Part shown: one piece after another, positions 33,232 to 43,365 of the stretch
How the letters are laid out: each line of letters opens with the position of its first letter
Position numbering within the stretch: the first letter of the stretch is position 1
NCBI GenBank assembly: GCA_963728285.1
Contig: CAVSJR010000001.1
Location: 124,001-188,000, forward strand
Length of the DNA: 64,000 bases
Reading direction: 5' to 3'
Origin: CAVSJR01 sp963728285
Lineage (GTDB): Bacteria > Actinomycetota > UBA4738 > HRBIN12
Notes under the pieces: generated by a model
The model's database searches: none
Told to the model about the DNA's origin: nothing
What the model saw: the letters and a program-made list of their open reading frames with translations, nothing else
Translations under genes and position numbers: made by a program

Positions 33232-35365
33232 GTGAGGAGCACCTCCCTCGCCCGAAGGATCGGCCCGCTCGTTGCCTCGGCAGCCGTCCTCGCATCGATG
33301 CTCGTCCCTCCGGCACGAGCGGCGACCGTCGACACGCCGATGCGGCCGATCGCTGCGGTTCGCGGCCCTCCGGCCGTTCCCTCGCTTCCTCCCGAGCTCC
33401 TCGCAGCCACACATCACGCGGACGGGATCGTCGCGCGGCGAGGCGAAGGCTTGATGGTGGAACGGATCTCGGTTCCGGCTGCACTCGGCCCCTCCGACGC
33501 CGCCATCCCACCGACGGTCTGGAGGGTGACGCTGGAAGGGCCCGTTCCCTCCCCGCGCCCTGCGCTACGTGATCTACGCCGACGCACGGCCCGTCGGATA
33601 CGGCTGGCCGACGTTTGGCGAACGTGGGCTGACCACGATCACCGCCGACTCCTCGGTCCTGACCGGGCTCATCTCCGCCAGATACGAAGGTCGTGTGGTC
33701 GCCCTCACGGGTGCCGTCGCCGCGAAGCGCGAACCGGCGTCGCCGCCGTTACGTTCCGAGCCGATCGACGACCCGGCTCGCGGAGGTCCGTACACGGTGG
33801 CTCGGGCCGTCTACGACCTCGGCGATGAGGCGTTTCGGCCGACGGACCTCCACGGGAAGGTGGAGCTGACCGCGGACGTCCACTATCCGAGGGGGCTGCC
33901 CGACGGGCCGTATCCGCTCGTCCTGTTCCTGCACGGCAACCACAGCGCCTGCTACCGCCGCGACTCGAGCGGCTACGAATGGCCCTGTCCCGACGGATGG
34001 CAGCCGCTGCCGAACTATGAGGGCTACGACTACGTCGCGCGCAGACTCGCCGCCTTCGGTTTCGTCGTCGTCTCGGTGAGCGGCAACGGCGTGAACGTGC
34101 TCGGCAATCGCGTCGCCGACACCGGCATGCGCCAACGCGGGGAGCTGCTCGAGCGGCACCTCGACCTCTGGCGTCGATGGTCGACGACGGACACCGGCCC
34201 CTTCGGCTCGCGGTTCGTCGGCCAGGTGGATCTCTCTCGGATCGGCACGATGGGACACTCGCGCGGAGGCGAGGGCGCCGTCTGGCAGGTCCTCGTGGAC
34301 CGTGAGCGCGCGAATCCGTACGGCATCGACGCGGTCCTCCCGCTGGCGCCCGTCGACTTCACCAGGGCGACGATCAACCATGTGCCGCTCGCCGTGGTCC
34401 TCCCCTACTGCGACGGAGACGTCTCCGACCTGCAGGGGGTGCACTTCTTCGACGATGCCCGATATCAGGTCCCCGGAGACCTCTCGCCGAAACACACCGT
34501 CACGGTCATGGGCGCGAACCACAACTTCTTCAATACCGTCTGGTCTCCGTCCAGCGGCTATCCCGGGTCGTTCGATGACGGCGACTCGAGCTGTCCGGAC
34601 CGATTGAGCGAGATGGAGCAGCGCAGCGTCGGGGCGACCTACATCGTTGGATTCTTCCGGCGGTATCTCGCCGACGAGAGATCGATCGATCCGATGTGGA
34701 CGGGCGCCGCGAGGCCGCGATCGGTCTCGCCGGCGGGGACGCTCGTGAGCTATCTGGCGCCCGATCGGCCGTCCCGGCGACTGGACCTGGACCGGTTCAC
34801 CGACGAGACGAGCATCCTGCAGAATGCACTCGGCGGCGAGGTAACGCGGGCCGGGATGTCCCGGTATCTCTGGTGCGCCGACACGTTCTCGGATCGATGC
34901 GTCCCGGACCCGTTCGCCTACGCCGACGTCCACGTCCCGGCGCTGGGACAGGGAGTGCTCGGATGGGACGACCCGCACGCCGTCGTGCGGTTCGCCCTGC
35001 CGCCCGGTTATCGAAACGTCCGACGGTTCGACGCCTTCCAATTCCGAGCCGCCGTCAATCCGGGCTACCCCGTGAACCAGGGCATCCCCCTCCAAGACCT
35101 CGATGTCGTGCTCGTCGACGGCGAGGGTGATCGCGCGGCCGTGGCGGCCTCCGACGTCGGAAACCAGGCGCTCGCGTATCCGGCGGGCATCAGGCGCTAC
35201 GTGGGCCACTTCATCCTCAACCAGGTGCGGTTCCCCCTCGACGACTTCCGGGGGGTGGACCTGCGGGATGTGCGGGCCGTTCACCTTCGCTTCGATCGAA
35301 CCGAGGCCGGCGTCATCGACGTCGCCGACGCAGCGTTCTCCAGCGGAGCCAGATCGAACGTGTGA
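33232..35365 (+). CDS. Secreted alpha/beta-hydrolase (frameshifted)
   Basis: Signal peptide LVASAAVLASMLVPPARA. The frame changes near 33555, joining to LRYVIYADARPVGYG. The catalytic domain has an oxyanion-strand LVLFLHGNHSACYR, the nucleophile elbow GTMGHSRGGEGAV, an acid-site region VLPLAPVDF and the His region MGANHNFFNTVW. The last 220 residues form a beta-rich domain of unknown type (ending RLDLDRFTDETSILQ ... FDRTEAGVIDVADA). It is probably an extracellular esterase or lipase/cutinase-like enzyme. GTG 33232. Confidence 0.82.
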
Positions 35366-35403
35366 CCGCGGGGCCGGCGCCCGCGCGCGCCTCCGAGCAG
35401 GCC

Positions 35404-36783
35404 TCAGCGCATCAGCTCCATCAGCAACTCGTCCCACGCCGAGAGATAGGCGTCGACGTCCTCCGCCGTTGCCGGCACCGAGACGACGGGTCCCGCGCCG
35501 ACGATCGCCTCCCAGACGCCACGGTTCGCGAGCCAGATCCTGATGAGGCGAGTGAGGAGATCATCCGCGCACGCCCGCGCCTCCTCTGCGGTCCGGACGG
35601 GCTGGGCGCGAAACGTGTACCCGGCACGGGGGCCGAGATGATGAATGTGCCAGGGGAGCCCGGCACGCTCGACCCCCTCGCGCATTCCCGACGCCAACCG
35701 ATCGCCGAGCTCCTGGGTCGTCGCGTACGCCTGCGGCGTCAAGATCTCCAGCATGACGGCTCGCGCGGCGGCCATGGACAGCGCGTTCGCGAAGAGCGTG
35801 CCGCCCGTCGCGACGAGGTCCGATCGCTCGCCGTCCGGCCCCTTCACCTGCGTGAGCACGTCCGCGACCGGCTCGGTCATGCCGTACGCCCCGAACGGCA
35901 CGCCGCCGGCGATCGACTTCCCCGACGTCACGACGTCGGGATCGAGCCCCCACATCGCGGTCAATCCACCCGGCCCGACGACCTGCGTGTGGGTCTCGTC
36001 GAGGGCGAGGAGCGTCCCCGCCTCCCTCGTCAGGGCTCGAAGCGACTCGTGAAATCCGGGCTCGGGAAGGATCAGCCCGTGATTGTTCGTGAGCGCCGGC
36101 TCGGTCAGGACGATCGCCACATCGCGATCCTGGAGCGCCCGGGAAAGCGCGTCCGCGTCGTTGAACGGCACGAGGCGTGTGCGGCCGGAGGCCTCCGACG
36201 GCAGCCCGCGTTCCTCGGGAACCACCGTCCCGTCCCCGCCGAGCCGGACCAACGCCTCGTCGAAATGTCCGTGATACTTCCCGTCGAACATCAGCACCTT
36301 CTGCCGGCCGGTCGCGACACGGGCGACGCGGATCGCCTCGGTGTTCGCCTGCGAAGCGGACAGCGTGTATTGCCATTTTGGGAGGCCGTAGCGGCGCCGG
36401 AGCTCTTCCGAGACCACGAGGGCGTCCTCGGTCGGAAGCAGGAATTGGTTGCCCGTCGAAACGCGCTCCGACACCGCTCGGACGAGCGGCTCGGGCGCGT
36501 ACCCACAGAACATCGACATGTCGGCGATGTTGAAGTCGCTGTATGTGTGCCCGTCGACGTCGGTGAAGCGCGCGCCGCGGCCCTGCGCCACCCACATCGG
36601 GATGTGGTGATAGCTGCCGCGGAGCCAGGCCATGGGCAGGCCGTTGGGCATGAGCTCGAGCCCGCGGTCCCGAAGCGCGGCAGAACGCGGGTGCTCGGCG
36701 GCGAAGCGGGCGTCCTCCCGGGCCTTCAGCTCCCGAACCAGCGCGTGGTCGACGGTCGGCGCCGCGGGCTGGGTCGTGGCCAT
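35404..36783 (-). CDS. Class III PLP aminotransferase (glutamate-1-semialdehyde aminomutase-like)
   Basis: 459 aa, intact. PLP lysine is Lys289 in DVVTSGKSIAGGVPFGAYG; Asp262 in LALDETHTQ binds the pyridine nitrogen; N-terminal YSDFNIADMSMFCGYAPEP and GNQFLLPTEDALVV replace the GSA-specific GSGTEAVM site, here TLSASQANTEAI. It belongs to the GSA-aminotransferase-like group, but the altered substrate region and genomic context (next to sarcosine oxidase rather than haem genes) argue against HemL. The amino donor and acceptor are unknown. Confidence 0.88.
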   Translation of the reverse strand: MATTQPAAPTVDHALVRELKAREDARFAAEHPRSAALRDRGLELMPNGLPMAWLRGSYHHIPMWVAQGRGARFTDVDGHTYSDFNIADMSMFCGYAPEPLVRAVSERVSTGNQFLLPTEDALVVSEELRRRYGLPKWQYTLSASQANTEAIRVARVATGRQKVLMFDGKYHGHFDEALVRLGGDGTVVPEERGLPSEASGRTRLVPFNDADALSRALQDRDVAIVLTEPALTNNHGLILPEPGFHESLRALTREAGTLLALDETHTQVVGPGGLTAMWGLDPDVVTSGKSIAGGVPFGAYGMTEPVADVLTQVKGPDGERSDLVATGGTLFANALSMAAARAVMLEILTPQAYATTQELGDRLASGMREGVERAGLPWHIHHLGPRAGYTFRAQPVRTAEEARACADDLLTRLIRIWLANRGVWEAIVGAGPVVSVPATAEDVDAYLSAWDELLMELMR

Positions 36784-36864
36784 CGAGCGAGTCTAGACGC
36801 CCGCCCTCGACGGGCCGTCGCGCCGGCTTCGACCGGAGGCGCAGGCGACGATAGGGTTGCCTGC

Positions 36865-37765
36865 GTGACTCACAGATTGCTCCTCGACGTCTCGAGCATG
36901 ATGTACCGGGCGTTCTTCGCGTTCGGCGACGGCGTCGTCGACCCCGACGGGCAGTCGGTCGGGGCGGTGCACGGGTATCTCGGCATGGTGACGCGCCTCA
37001 CCGCGACCCGCCGGCCCGGACGAGGTGATCCACGTCTACGATCACGAGTGGCGACCGGTCGCGCGGACGGACCTCTACGCGGCGTACAAGCGCACACGGC
37101 CCGAGGAGCCGTCGGACCTGACGCGGCAATTCGAGCTCCTTCGACGAGTGCTCGACCTGACGGGGATGCTGCAGGCGCAGACCGAGGGGTGGGAGGCGGA
37201 GGATGCGATCGGGGCGTTTTGCGTGGAGGCGCGAGAGACCGACCGCCTCGAGATCGTCTCGGGTGATCGCGACCTGATCCAGCTCGTGCGCGACCCCGTG
37301 GTGAAGCTCCTGTTCACCATCCGGGGCGTCTCCGAGCTGCTCGAGCTCGACGAGGGCACGGTGCTCGAGCGCTACGGCGTTCCGGCGGCGCGCTACGCCG
37401 ACTTCGCGATCCTGCGCGGCGATCCGTCGGACGAGCTGCCGGGAGTGCCGGGCGTCGGCGAGAAGACGGCCAGGGCGCTCATCCTCGCGTACGACTCGCT
37501 CGAGGATCTGCTCGCGGACGCCGCCTCCGAATCGCCGATGGCGGGCCCGCTTCGAGGGAAGCCGGCACTGCGCGCGCGCCTCAGGGACGCCGCCGACTAC
37601 GTGGGGGTCATGCAGCGTTTGGTTCCGGTGAACGCGGTCGCTCCCCTCAGCGTGTGGGCGGGGACGCGGGACGACGCGGCCCTCGGCGAGCTCGCGGAGG
37701 AGACCAACCTCAAGGGCGCCGTCCAGCGGCTGGTGGCATCCCTCGATAGCGCCGGAGCGGCCTGA
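36865..37765 (+). CDS. 5'-3' exonuclease / flap endonuclease (PolI N-domain-like, frameshifted)
   Basis: Stand-alone member of the PolI 5'-nuclease family. N-terminus LLLDVSSMMYRAFFAFGDG in one frame; one extra base near 37018 shifts to RRPDEVIHVYDHEWRPVART, DLYAAYKRTRPEEPSDLTRQ. Metal ligands appear in WEAEDAIGAF and IVSGDRDLIQLV, and the H3TH DNA-binding motif is DELPGVPGVGEKTARALILA. It would process flaps or RNA primers. GTG 36865 start. About 300 aa. Confidence 0.9.
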
Positions 37766-37853
37766 GGCGGTACCCTCGAAGGGACATTGACCCCGGTCGC
37801 CGCCGACCATCGGCTCCGACCCGGCGAATGAACTCGCCCAGAAGGAGATCCGC

Positions 37854-38793
37854 ATGCCGTCGTTTCGCCGCGCCTCGCGCGTGACCGCCTCAGCCGCCGT
37901 CGCCGTGCTGCTCATGCTCGCCTTCACGCCGGCCGCCCACGCCCGGCAGGCCGGCCGTGGGAAGCCCTGCATCCGGCACGAGCACTCCTCGCCGGACGGC
38001 GCCCGGAGCCCCCTACATCCACGACGCCGCGGAGGCGCCCGCGCGCGACCCGCTCTCTCGCTGGCTGCGCCTGCATCCTCGGGCCGCGGCGCCGGCCACG
38101 GTCGAGGGAGGGAGCGTCACGATCCCCGTGGCCTTTCACGTCATCAACAGCGGAGCGCTCCCTCGCCGAGGGCAACGTGCCCGGCTCGCAGATCCGCGCA
38201 CAGATCGACGTGTTGAATGCCTCGTACGGCGGGCAGCACGGGCGGCGCCGCGACGTCGTTCCGGTTCAGCCTGGCGTCGATCGATCGCACGACGAATTCA
38301 CGATGGTTCAACCTCCGCAGGGACAGCAGGAACGAGCGAGCGATGAAGGAAAAGCTCCGTGTGGGGGGCGCCCGCACGCTGAACATCTACACGGCCGACC
38401 TCGCGAGGAAGCTCCTCGGGTGGGCGACGTTCCCGTGGGAGTACCGGCGTGACCCGGTCGGCGACGGCGTCGCCATCCTCTTCTCCTCCCTGCCCGGGCG
38501 GCGCGGCCGCGCCGTACAACCAGGGCGACACGACGACGCACGAGGTCGGACACTGGCTCGGGCTCCTCCACACGTTCGAGGGAGGCTGCACCAAGCCGGG
38601 GGATCACGTCGGCGACACGCCGGCCGAGGCGTCCCCCGCCTACCGGTGTCCGGTCGGGCGCGACACCTGCTCGTCGGCGGGCCGCGATCCGGTCACGAAC
38701 TTCATGGACTACAGCGACGACGCCTGCATGTTCGCCTTCACGCGCGGCCAGGGATCCCGGATGTCGAAGGCCTGGTCCGCCTACCGCGCCTGA
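37854..38793 (+). CDS. Secreted M43-type (pappalysin-like) zinc metalloprotease (several frame changes)
   Basis: Signal peptide AVAVLLMLAFTPAAHA. Then, through about five frame changes: SVTIPVAFHVINSGA, SQIRAQIDVLNASYGG, TSFRFSLASIDRTTNSRWFN, RTLNIYTADLARKLLGWATF, and finally the metzincin site TTHEVGHWLGLLHTFEGGC (HExxHxxGxxH) with Met-turn NFMDYSDDACMFAF near 38700. This order is that of the M43 family. Extracellular proteolysis is inferred. GAAGGAG is near ATG 37854. The frameshifts agree with conserved sequence on both sides. Confidence 0.85.
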
Positions 38794-38802
38794 CGAGGCT
38801 CC

Positions 38803-39741
38803 CTAGAGCGCCTGCGCCGGCTCGGTCTGGCCGTATAGGCCCTCGAGCAACTCGTATGCGCGGGCGTCCAGCTTCAGCGCACCGGCTCGAGCCTTCGCCA
38901 TCTCCTCCGGGCTCAGGTGCTCGTAGTCGACCAGGAACAGCACCTCCCGCTCCTTCTCGTTCTTCCCACGCCAACCGACCCGGACGTTGCCCACGCCGGA
39001 CGCGTAGTACTTGAGCTGGAAGGAGCCGGGCTTGGCCAGCTCGAACTCCTCGGTGACGAGGACGTTCTTGTAGCAGTCGACGGGGACACAGGTCCTCTGG
39101 TCGGTTTGATACACCCGCGCTCGATCGGCCCAGTTGATCGGAGGAGGCGCGTATCCCTGGGCGTAGTCGGGCGTCCCCGACTGCGGCTCGGCCATCATGG
39201 CGATGCCCGCCGTCGCGCCATCGAGGCCGGCGAGCCACGCGGGCGTCTTCACGATCTTGCCCTTGTCGTACTCCTCTGGGTATTCACCCAGATGCCACAC
39301 GTTGCCGTCATCGTCCTGGGCGAAGAAGGCGATCTCCGCCTCCTCGAGCTCGCCCTCCGTGTAATCCCTCTCCCATACGACGGTCGTGCGCACACCGGCG
39401 ATCACCTTCGTGAGGTCGGTGACGATGGCGTCGACGGCATGGCTGATGCGCTCGCCCTCGTCGATGGAGGATCCCTTGAAGAAGAACCGCGTTCCGGGGG
39501 TCAGTGGAAGCCACTGGTTCGGCTCGTGCGCCGCGTCGCTGAAGTTTCCGGCGTTGAAGTCCTCCGCGCTGATCGCGCGGGGCTCGGCCACAACGTCCGT
39601 CCTGGTCGGGCGAGGCTCCGCCTCGGCCTCGCGTGCCGGCTTGCCGGTGCAGGCCGAGGCCGACAGCGCGACCAGCAGCGCCCCGACGACCCATGGGATG
39701 CGGACGAGCCCAATGGCCTGCCGTCCGCGGCTCCAGCTCAT
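38803..39741 (-). CDS. Lipoprotein, paralogue A (unknown function)
   Basis: 312 aa with a lipobox ALLVALSASAC, so a lipid-anchored exported protein. Distinctive blocks are LTPGTRFFFKG, VTDLTKVIAGVRTTVVWERD, IAFFAQDDDGNVWHLGEYPE, TCVPVDCYKNVLVTEEFEL and LKYYASGVGNVRVGW. A second copy with the same blocks lies at 47.0-48.0 kb. Family name not recognised. Its ATG overlaps the stop of the first RND pump by one base, so it is in the pump operon and may act with it outside the membrane. Confidence 0.85.
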   Translation of the reverse strand: MSWSRGRQAIGLVRIPWVVGALLVALSASACTGKPAREAEAEPRPTRTDVVAEPRAISAEDFNAGNFSDAAHEPNQWLPLTPGTRFFFKGSSIDEGERISHAVDAIVTDLTKVIAGVRTTVVWERDYTEGELEEAEIAFFAQDDDGNVWHLGEYPEEYDKGKIVKTPAWLAGLDGATAGIAMMAEPQSGTPDYAQGYAPPPINWADRARVYQTDQRTCVPVDCYKNVLVTEEFELAKPGSFQLKYYASGVGNVRVGWRGKNEKEREVLFLVDYEHLSPEEMAKARAGALKLDARAYELLEGLYGQTEPAQAL

Positions 39742-42700
39742 CACGCAGTCTCGGGGGTCAGCGGAAGGTGCCGACGCTTTCCGAAGGACAGGTAGAGCGA
39801 TGGCACGACGAACAGGTTGAGCAGGGTGGCCGTGATGAGCCCGCCGAGGATCACCCATGCCATCGGGTACTCGATCTCCTGGCCGGGGATCTCGCCGGCG
39901 ATCAGCAGCGGCACGAGGGCCAGTCCGGTCGTCAGAACGGTCATCATGATCGGCACGACCCGCTCGCGGGCACCGCGCAAGACCAGCTCCGGCCCGAACG
40001 GGACACCCTCGAACCGTTCGAGATGCTGGTAGTGGCTGATCAGCATGATCCCGTTGCGCGCAACGATCCCGAGCACGGTGAAGAAGCCGACGAGCGACCC
40101 GAGCGAGATGACCCCGCCGGTGAGGTAGGCCGCCAGGACGCCGCCGATCAGGGCGATCGGCAGGGTCAGGAACGAGAGCGTGGCCAGGCGCCAGCTGCCG
40201 AACGACGCCTGCAGCAGCAGGAGGATGCCGATGGCCGCGGCGATCGCGCCGATGTTGAGCCGGCCCGACGCCTCCTGTCGCTCCGTGTACTCGCCGAGGA
40301 ACTCGGCGTGGTACTCGGCCGGCCAGTCGTAGTCCTCGAGGCGATCCTCGAGCGTCGGCGACGATCGAGCCCAGGTCCCGGGTGCCGTCGATGTTGGCGC
40401 CGACGTCGAGGCTCCTGAACAGGTTGTCGTGATAGATGACGTTCGGGACGGGCTCGATCGTCACGTCCGCCACGTCCTTCAGCCGCACGTACTCGCCGCT
40501 GGGCGTGTCGAACAGCAGGTTCTCGATGTCGCTGAAGGTGTCTCGCGTCTCGGGCGTGCTCCAGACCTGGACGTCGTACGCCTTGCCGTCCCGGAAGATG
40601 TCGCCGGCCTCCTCGCCCGCCAGCAACCGGCCGGCCGCCCTGCGGACGTCGCCGGGCTTGAGCCCGTAGCGCTGGGCCGCGGGCAGATCGACCTCGACGC
40701 TCACCTGCGGGATGTCCTTCAAGGACTCGACGTGGTTCTCGGTCACGCCGGGGATGCCTCCAAGGATGTCGTTGACCTCGTCGGCGGTCTCCTGGAGCTG
40801 CGACGAGGTCCTGGCCGTAGATCCGGATCGTGATGGCCTCGCTCGAGCCCGTCAGCACCTCCCTGATCCGCTCCTTCAGGTAGGTCAGGACGTCGCGGTA
40901 CAGGCCGGGGTAGCCGTCGACGACCTCCTGGATCCTCGCGAGCGTCTCGTCGTAGTCGACGGAGGGGTCGACGCTGATCCAGTTCTCGCCGAAGTCGATG
41001 CCGACGACCTCGTCCATCAGCAGGGCCTGGCCGATGTGCGACCCGGCGTTGCGGACGCCGGGGATCTGCAGCAGCTCGCGGTTGGCCGCGCGCGGAGATC
41101 CTGAACATCTCCGGCTGCCCGGTCCCGGGCACGGTCAACCAGTGCATCAGGAAGTCGCGCTCCTTGAAGGACGGGAGCAGGGACTGGCCGAGCAGCGGCA
41201 GCGCGGCGACCCCCATCACCGTCGTGAGGCCGACGGCCACGTACGCGCGGCGCGGCCGGTAGACGATCCGCTGCAGGATGTAGCTGGTACCCGCGCTGGA
41301 GCGCGGGAACGACCGGGGACTCGCGGTGCTGCAGGGACGAGGGCTTCCGGAAGAAGATCAGGCTCAGCGCCGGCGTCACCGTCAGCGCCACGACCATCGA
41401 CGCGAGCAGCGCGAGCGCGTACGACGTCGCGAGCGGGCGGAAGAACGACCCCGACAGTCCCTCGAGCATGAAGATCGGCGCGATCGGCGACGATCTCGAT
41501 CAGCGTCGCGTAGACGATCGCGCTCCGGACCTCGAGCGAGGCCTCGAGGATGATCCTCGCCGTCGAGACGCCGCTGCCCTCGCTGGCGACGCTGCCGCAG
41601 ACGCCGGACCACGTTCTCGATGTCGATGATGGCGTCGTCGACGATGTCGCCGAGCGCGATGACCATGCCGGCCAGGATCATCGTGTTGATCGTCGCGCCG
41701 CGCGCAGTGCAGCACCAGCCCGGCCGCGATCAGCGACAGCGGGATCGCCACCACGCTGATCACCGCGGTGCGCCAGCTCGTACAGGAACAGCGCAGAGCA
41801 TCAGGATCATCAGGATCGCCCCGAACCAGATGGCCTTGGAGAGGTTGCTGATCGACTCCTCGATGAAGGTCGCCGGACGGAAGATCGTGGAGTCGATCGC
41901 GATGCCGGGAAGGCCGGGCTCGAGCTCCTGCAGCGCCGCCTCGACGCCTCGCGTCACGTCGAGCGTGTTCGCCCACGGCAGCTTCTCGACGATCAGCATC
42001 AGGCCCTGACCGTCGTTGATGACGGCGTCGCCGACCAGCGGCCAGGTGCCCCGCTCGAGATCGGCGACGTCGCCGACCCGGAGCGCCTTGCCGTCCTCGT
42101 GACTCGACCGGGATGTCGGCGAGGTCCTCGGCCTCGCACGATCGGCAGGACGTGCTGGACCTGGAAGCGGTTGGTGGCGGTGTCGATGAATCCCCCGCGT
42201 CCGATGTAGTTGCCCTCGGAGTACTGGAGCAGGCCGGCGTCCAGGGCGTCCGCCACCGCCGTCGAGACGGCGTCGACCGTGACGTTGTGCTCGCGCAAGC
42301 GCTCCGGATCGATCTGGATCGTGGGCATCTCGATGCGCTCGCCCCAGATCGGGACGTTCGCGACGCCCGGCACCCGCATCAGGCGGGTCCTGATCTTCCA
42401 GTAGGTCGTCATCGACAGGTCGATCAGGTCCAGCTCGGGATCGGTGCGTCGTGAGCCCGATCTTCATGACCCGGCTCGTCGCGGACAGGGGCTGGATCAT
42501 GAAGGGCGGGCTCGCCCAGGTCGGAAGCTGGGGCGAGATCTGCGCGATGCGCTCGGCGACGTGCTGCCGGGCGGTGAGCAGGTCGGTCCCGGACTTGAAG
42601 ATCATCTCGATCGACGACAGCGACTCGACCGACTTCGAGCGGATCTCGTCGAGGCCCGGGAACGCCGTTGAGGGTCTGCTCGAGCGGGATCGTGACGAGC

Positions 42701-42888
42701 GCCTCCACCTGGTTCGCGGACAGTCCGAGGGAGGGGGTCTGCACCTCGACCTTCGGCGGTGCGAACTCAGGGAAGACGTCGACCGCGGTGTGCTGGAGCT
42801 GCTGCACGCCGAAGAACATCAGGGCGGCGGCGAGCGCGACCACGAGGTATCGGAACTTGAGGCTCGACCCTACGATCCAGCGAAGCAT
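39741..42888 (-). CDS. RND efflux pump permease 1 (CzcA/CusA-like; about ten frame changes)
   Basis: About 1,049 aa when read across frames. Start MLRWIVGSSLKFRYLVVALA then HTAVDVFPEFAPPKVEVQTP and LGLSANQVEALVTIPLEQTL are characteristic of heavy-metal RND pumps. Later VIALGDIVDDAIIDIENVVR (TM4 region), YALALLASMVVALTVTPALS, LPAAQRYGLKPGDVRRAAG and the final VARNGIMLISHYQHL and LVPLLIAGEIPGQEIEYPMA (TM10-12) keep family order. The density of frame changes is higher than elsewhere. Substrate unknown. Downstream of the adaptor-like gene in the same operon. Confidence 0.85.
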
Positions 42889-42916
42889 CGTGCGTTCCTT
42901 CCTTCTCGCGATCACG

Positions 42917-43356
42917 CTACGTCCCGAACTCCGTCTCGGATCCGTACAGCTCCGGGACGCCGACGGTCACGACCTGCGGTCCCGGCGGGCGGCCCCTCGG
43001 CGAGGATCGCGTGGCTCGACGTCTCGCGGGCGATCTCGATCGGCGCTCGGACGAAGACGAGCGGCTCGGGGTTCGTGTAGACCCAGAACTCCCCGTGGGC
43101 GTCGAGATACACCGCGTCGTAGGGCACGACCAGCCCGGAGCCGCGCTGCCTCGACCGGGACTCGTCTCGATGCCGACGCCGCTCCACCGCCGCCTCCGTC
43201 AGCGTGACGCGGAGCACGTCCTCACCCTCGATCGGCTCCAGGCTGTAGGGCTGTTGCTCGATCACGTACTCGTCCGAGACCGCGCCGCCGCAGCGCCGAC
43301 AGCAGCCAGGACGGCGGCGAGCAGCACGGCGAGCCGCAACCGAGGCTTCGCTTCAT
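42917..43356 (-). CDS. Small exported efflux-adaptor-like protein (several frame changes)
   Basis: ATG 43356 has TAGGAGG upstream. An N-terminal hydrophobic stretch (RLAVLLAAVLAAVG) suggests export. It is followed by EYVIEQQPYSLEPIEGEDVL, RVTLTEAAVERRR, VVPYDAVYLDAHGEFWVYTN and PEPLVFVRAPIEIARE, and after a last shift PQVVTVGVPELYGSETEFGT with TAG at 42917-42919. VPYDAV...G-x-x-WVY resembles the membrane-proximal C-terminal part of HlyD/CusB adaptors without the hairpin and lipoyl domains. About 145 aa; a minimal adaptor is an inference. Confidence 0.6.
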
Positions 43357-43365
43357 CGGTGCCTC

